This document shows, piece after piece, positions 60,499-64,000 of a stretch of 64,000 nucleotides of DNA. The stretch is from the NCBI GenBank assembly GCA_900100325.1, contig LT629697.1:3717423-3781422 (forward strand), read 5' to 3'. The DNA is from Frankineae bacterium MT45 (GTDB lineage Bacteria > Actinomycetota > Actinomycetes > Mycobacteriales > Jatrophihabitantaceae). The first letter of the stretch is position 1, and each line of letters starts with the position of its first letter. A program made the position numbers and the translations under genes. The notes under the pieces were generated by a model, which saw only the letters and a program-made list of their open reading frames with translations, did no database searches and was not told the DNA's origin.

Positions 60499-62160
60499 CT
60501 ATTTGCCTCTCCGGTTGGCCTGAATTCGACGAGCCACCAGCGGTGGTGCGATCAGCAGGATCAGCAGTAACCCGACAGCCAAACCGGCGTACGGCAACTC
60601 GTTGCCTGCCCGTTCGTAGCCAGCCAACGTAGTGGGGTTCGCCGTCACATCGCCTGAGGTCTGATCATCGCCACTCGTCGTCAACCCGGTCTCCGGGTCG
60701 ACTGCGGTATCAACCCCCGTGCCAGTGGTCGCTTGATTGGATGACCCGCCGCCCCCGGCAGCCGCGTGTACGGTCGTCGAAGCGCCACTACCTCCTCCCG
60801 TCGTTCCGCCATGCGCTGCCGCCTCGGTTCCGGTAGAGCCGTTGTTCGATGGGGATCCATTGGCGACTGCGCGCGGCTTCGCTCCCCCGTCCAGGCATGG
60901 CCCTTGGCCTTGCTTGTCGCACAGCGGGGGCTGAGGAGCGATCTCTGCGAGCTTGTTCTTCGATGGATTCTTCGGGTCGAAGGTCGGATTGTCACACGTC
61001 GCGGGCGCCTGATTGGAGAGGTCGACCTTGGGGTCCGCCGCGTGCAGTTTCGAAATCTGCGCGAAGCTCGCCTTGACTAGGTTGAGTGGTAGAGGCGAGT
61101 AGCCAAGATGCCCCATCTCGCCTTGCCCTCCACACACAGAGTAGAAGAGGTAGTCAGCGAGGGTCTGGCGCTTCGCCGTTGTCATATTTGTATCGGTCGG
61201 GGACGTCGGAATAATCGCGTACGAGTACGAGGAGAGCGGGTACGTCCGGCGATCGGGGTTGGTATACACCTGGTCGAGATTCTGAAGCAGGTAGTCGGCC
61301 GACTTCGGGTTTGTGTTGATCTGTGCCTTGGTAAGCGCAACCGCGTCGTTGTACTGCGTCGGCAGGGTGTAGTAGCCGGCACTGTTCAGGATCTTCGCCA
61401 CCGGGTAGTTGGCGTTGAGCGCGTAGGAGTACTCGTCGTAGCCGATCGTCCCGTCGCCCGCCTTGGAGGTCACGTAGTTCATGACGCCATCCGAGCCGTT
61501 CTGAGCCACCATCGTCTTGGTTGCCGGGTAGTACTCAGTGAAGCTCGCATTCTGGTTGAACGGCGTCCAGAGAGTTGGAAACTCCTTGGCCAAATACATG
61601 GTGAACTGCGCTGTGCTACCGGCACCTTCAGAGTGCACGACGGGGATGATCGGCTTGGACGGCAGCGCCTGGTAGTTGTTGTCCTTGGTGATTTGATCGT
61701 CGTTCCAGTTGGTGATCTGGCCGGTGAAGATCTTGGCCAGGGTCAACCCGGAGAGTCGAAGATTGGTGATCTTCTTGCCATTGACCTTGATCTGGTAAGG
61801 GAACGCCGTTCCGCCCGCGACGATCGGCAGGTACGCATACGGACGAGCCGACGAGTCGTCAGCACCGGTCTTGGGGTCGTGCCCCTGGTAGCCGATGTCG
61901 CTCACCGCGAAGTCGTTGTTGTTCGAGCTGAAGTCACGCCGTCCCTGCGCTGAGCCCGGCGCCGTATATACGACCTGCAGTCCCTGGGACGTCTGTACGT
62001 CGGAGACCCATTGGTTTACGGCGTTTGCGCTCCAGGACGAACCGGTGCCCGAGATCAGAGCGGTGCTGCTCGCGGCGCTGCCCGGAGCAGCAGCGGCCAG
62101 CATTAGGCCGGCCACAACCCCCGCGGCAACCACACCACGGCCAAGAAGTGCCTTACGCAT
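60499..62160 (-). CDS. pstS: Phosphate-binding protein PstS, C-terminally membrane-anchored
   Basis: 553 residues. Signal peptide (VVAAGVVAGLMLAAAAPGS) without a lipobox. The PBP domain (residues about 30-400) has LISGTGSSWSANAVNQWVSD, NNNDFAVSDIGYQ, LTLAKIFTGQITNWND, VHSEGAGSTAQFTMYLAK and GDGTIGYDEYSYAL, the standard PstS landmarks. A Gly/Ser/Thr-rich linker of about 110 residues and a C-terminal helix (GLAVGLLLILLIAPPLV) follow, so anchoring is by a membrane tail rather than lipid. It lies between pstA and the 964-residue gene, an order different from the usual pstS-pstC-pstA-pstB. Confidence 0.92.
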   Translation of the reverse strand: MRKALLGRGVVAAGVVAGLMLAAAAPGSAASSTALISGTGSSWSANAVNQWVSDVQTSQGLQVVYTAPGSAQGRRDFSSNNNDFAVSDIGYQGHDPKTGADDSSARPYAYLPIVAGGTAFPYQIKVNGKKITNLRLSGLTLAKIFTGQITNWNDDQITKDNNYQALPSKPIIPVVHSEGAGSTAQFTMYLAKEFPTLWTPFNQNASFTEYYPATKTMVAQNGSDGVMNYVTSKAGDGTIGYDEYSYALNANYPVAKILNSAGYYTLPTQYNDAVALTKAQINTNPKSADYLLQNLDQVYTNPDRRTYPLSSYSYAIIPTSPTDTNMTTAKRQTLADYLFYSVCGGQGEMGHLGYSPLPLNLVKASFAQISKLHAADPKVDLSNQAPATCDNPTFDPKNPSKNKLAEIAPQPPLCDKQGQGPCLDGGAKPRAVANGSPSNNGSTGTEAAAHGGTTGGGSGASTTVHAAAGGGGSSNQATTGTGVDTAVDPETGLTTSGDDQTSGDVTANPTTLAGYERAGNELPYAGLAVGLLLILLIAPPLVARRIQANRRGK

Positions 62161-62232
62161 GATGAAACCCCTGAGAAAGTCGTGTGAATCCGTGGACGTT
62201 ACAGCCGGATAGAGCAGGAGGGCCTGGGTGCG

Positions 62233-63372
62233 TCATCGCCCCGGAGCCTTGTCGCGGGCCAGGAATCGGGCGACAACGAAGAGCACCAGAACCAGCATGA
62301 GGAGAAGGGCAGCCGCGCCGTATGCCCTTTGAATTGCGATAGGTTGACCGCTGCGAATCGCACTGATGATGAACAGCGGAAGCGAGTTCATCGGCTCGTT
62401 CACTGGGTTGGTGTTCAGAAAGGTCGAGGCGCCCGAAACGATAAGCAGCGGTGCCGTTTCCCCGGCAATGCGGGCGATACCGAGAATCACGGCCGTCGTG
62501 AGGCCCGAGCGAGCGGTCGGAAGCACTACGCGCCAGACCGTCTGCCACTGCGAGGCACCGAGCGCGAGGCTGGCTTCCCGCAGACCACCAGGCACGACCC
62601 GAAGCACGACTTCAGCCGATCGCGCGATGATGGGGATGATGGTGACGACCAGGGCCAAGGAGGCCGTGAGCCCCGTCCGCGACCAACCGAACTCGATGAT
62701 GAGCAGCGCATAGATGAAGAGGCCAGCCAGGATGTCGGGCAGAGCCGTCATAGCCTCAACTACCGTGCGGACGGTCCGTGAGAGACGCCCACCGACCTCG
62801 GTCATGTAGACCGCAGTACCAACGCCGAGCGGCAGCGAGATGGCCACTGCGATACCGACCTGAATGATGGTGCCGACGATGGCGTGCTTCACGCCGCCCA
62901 TGGTGAGCGGATCGGTCGGCCGTACCCCGGCCATGTCCTGGGTATAGAAGTTGATGTGGACGAGGGCCGCGTAACCCTTCGAGAAGACATGCCACATCGC
63001 GGAGCCGAGCGCTAGGGCGACGAGCCCCGCGCCACTCATGACGACGACGGAGATGATCCGCTCGACCACGATGGGACGCGGGTTCGAGAAGGAGCTCACC
63101 GCGGCATAGGTGGCCAGGAAGAGCGCCCACCAGAAGAGCAGGAAGCCCACGCCGCCGGACCAGTCCATCAGCTTCTCGTAGATCACGAAGGCCAGGGCCA
63201 GGGCCGCCAGGGCCGACCCGACGTAGGACGCGGTCTCGTCGAGCGTGCGGCCGCCGATCGTCCGGGGAGTGTCGGGGCGTTCAGTCGGGCGTGGCGCCGG
63301 CTGCTGCATCGCCGGCGGTGCGAATGGAGCCTCGACTCGCTCCTCTGCTCGAGGCGGGGCGAGTGCGGTCAT
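62233..63372 (-). CDS. pstA: Phosphate ABC transporter permease PstA
   Basis: 379 residues from ATG at 63372, chosen because AGGAG lies seven bases upstream; ATG at 63396 is possible. Hydrophilic N-terminus, about eight membrane segments, and the inner-membrane ABC permease loop REASLALGASQWQTVWRVVL with ARIAGETAPLLIVSGASTF, typical for PstA. With PstC it forms the channel of the high-affinity phosphate transporter; the ATPase PstB is outside the window. The N-terminal extra membrane segments (SALAALALAFVIYEKLMDW) are an actinobacterial feature. Confidence 0.95.
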   Translation of the reverse strand: MTALAPPRAEERVEAPFAPPAMQQPAPRPTERPDTPRTIGGRTLDETASYVGSALAALALAFVIYEKLMDWSGGVGFLLFWWALFLATYAAVSSFSNPRPIVVERIISVVVMSGAGLVALALGSAMWHVFSKGYAALVHINFYTQDMAGVRPTDPLTMGGVKHAIVGTIIQVGIAVAISLPLGVGTAVYMTEVGGRLSRTVRTVVEAMTALPDILAGLFIYALLIIEFGWSRTGLTASLALVVTIIPIIARSAEVVLRVVPGGLREASLALGASQWQTVWRVVLPTARSGLTTAVILGIARIAGETAPLLIVSGASTFLNTNPVNEPMNSLPLFIISAIRSGQPIAIQRAYGAAALLLMLVLVLFVVARFLARDKAPGR

Positions 63373-63388
63373 CTGCGAAGTCTCCTGA

Positions 63389-64000
63389 TCAGGCATCGGT
63401 CGAGGCCCCGCTCCGGCTGCGGTTGACGAAGATAGCGGCAATGGTGTTAACGCCGAGCGTCATCACGAAGAGCACGAAGCCAGCGGTGAGCAGGGCCGAC
63501 AACTGCCGGCTGGTCGACTCGCCGAAGAGAGTCGCAATGAGAGCCGAGGTCGTCTGAGTGCCCTTGGTCAGGATCGTGATCTTGATGTCGTACGCGGTAG
63601 AGATGATCAGCAGCACCGCAATGGTCTCCCCGAGCGCCCGTCCGAGGGCGAGCATGGTGCCGCCGATGATTCCGCCGCGTCCGAAGGGCAGGACGACCGA
63701 CCGAATCATGCCCCAGCGAGTGGAGCCGAGGGCGTAAGCCGCTTCCCGCTCACCGATAGGGGCTTGGGCAAACACGCCACGCATCACGGCACAGGCCAGC
63801 GGAATTACCATGAGCGACACCACCATCCCGGCGATGAACGCCGAGCTGGTGTACTCAGATTGCGTCCAGGAGGCCGCGTTCGGATCACCGTCTACGTGGA
63901 AGATCGGGATCCAGCTGAGATTCTGACTCAGCCAGCGCGAGATGAAGATCGCGTGCGGCTGGAGCACCGCGAAGCCCCAGATTCCGTAGATAATGCTGGG
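63389..64000 (-). CDS. pstC: Phosphate ABC transporter permease PstC, 5' part outside window
   Basis: The C-terminal 203 residues are present and the frame remains open to the window end. REAAYALGSTRWGMIRSVVL and LALGRALGETIAVLLIISTA are the permease-loop signatures of PstC. It ends 16 bases before pstA. The operon promoter, where a main PHO box would be expected, lies beyond base 64000. Confidence 0.94.
   Translation of the reverse strand, partial: PSIIYGIWGFAVLQPHAIFISRWLSQNLSWIPIFHVDGDPNAASWTQSEYTSSAFIAGMVVSLMVIPLACAVMRGVFAQAPIGEREAAYALGSTRWGMIRSVVLPFGRGGIIGGTMLALGRALGETIAVLLIISTAYDIKITILTKGTQTTSALIATLFGESTSRQLSALLTAGFVLFVMTLGVNTIAAIFVNRSRSGASTDA

Overview
The window reads as chromosome of a high-GC Gram-positive actinobacterium. 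A complete 14-gene NADH dehydrogenase operon (nuoA-N), a 2-oxoglutarate:ferredoxin oxidoreductase pair (korAB), two MaoC-type HadA/HadB dehydratases next to rpmG and the tRNA-Met/tRNA-Thr pair, and a menaquinone-type polyprenyl diphosphate synthase fused to the end of the nuo operon all point that way. The local gene order (aminotransferase, hadAB, rpmG, tRNAs, YajQ; nuoA-N then polyprenyl synthase) resembles the core synteny known from Streptomyces and mycobacteria. A Frankineae/Jatrophihabitans-like lineage is my inference; it is not proved by the sequence. I saw no transposases, phage genes or CRISPR arrays.

Layout. 1-4.6 kb: 3' part of an aspartate-type aminotransferase with a short tandem repeat after its stop, a leftward block of DUF2505, hadB, hadA, DUF4873 and a TetR regulator, then rpmG and three tRNA genes (Met, Thr, Tyr). 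4.7-11.6 kb: YajQ, RmlA, two secreted or membrane proteins, a PadR regulator, HtpX, a beta-carbonic anhydrase, a cysteine-dioxygenase-like cupin and a small unknown protein. 12.1-17.3 kb: korAB, a GNAT enzyme with a repetitive tail, RarD-type transporter and a TetR regulator with a clear operator. 17.3-34.5 kb: polyprenyl synthase and nuoN to nuoA, all leftward, mostly overlapping by a few bases. 34.6-44.6 kb: ABM-family protein, lipocalin, secreted protein, ECF sigma factor with zinc-type anti-sigma factor, DinB-like protein, maltokinase-cap protein, VapBC with a double operator, geranylgeranyl-reductase-family flavoprotein, YciO, ElaA-type GNAT and LtrA.

44.6-64 kb is the most unusual part: about 19 kb of leftward genes for exported proteins attached to a phosphate-transport locus (pstC, pstA, a membrane-anchored PstS, a 964-residue PstS-like protein, a sortase-like protein without the usual catalytic residues, two tandem PstS-like proteins, DUF916, and four proteins sharing one head domain on different stalks: Pro/Thr repeats with a LANTG tail, four IPT domains, Ig-like domains with a WxL-like end, and a short membrane-anchored form). 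Four genes in it are preceded by 11-base direct repeats that match the known actinobacterial PHO box (GTTCACC-type units). I infer a phosphate-starvation-controlled cell-surface system.
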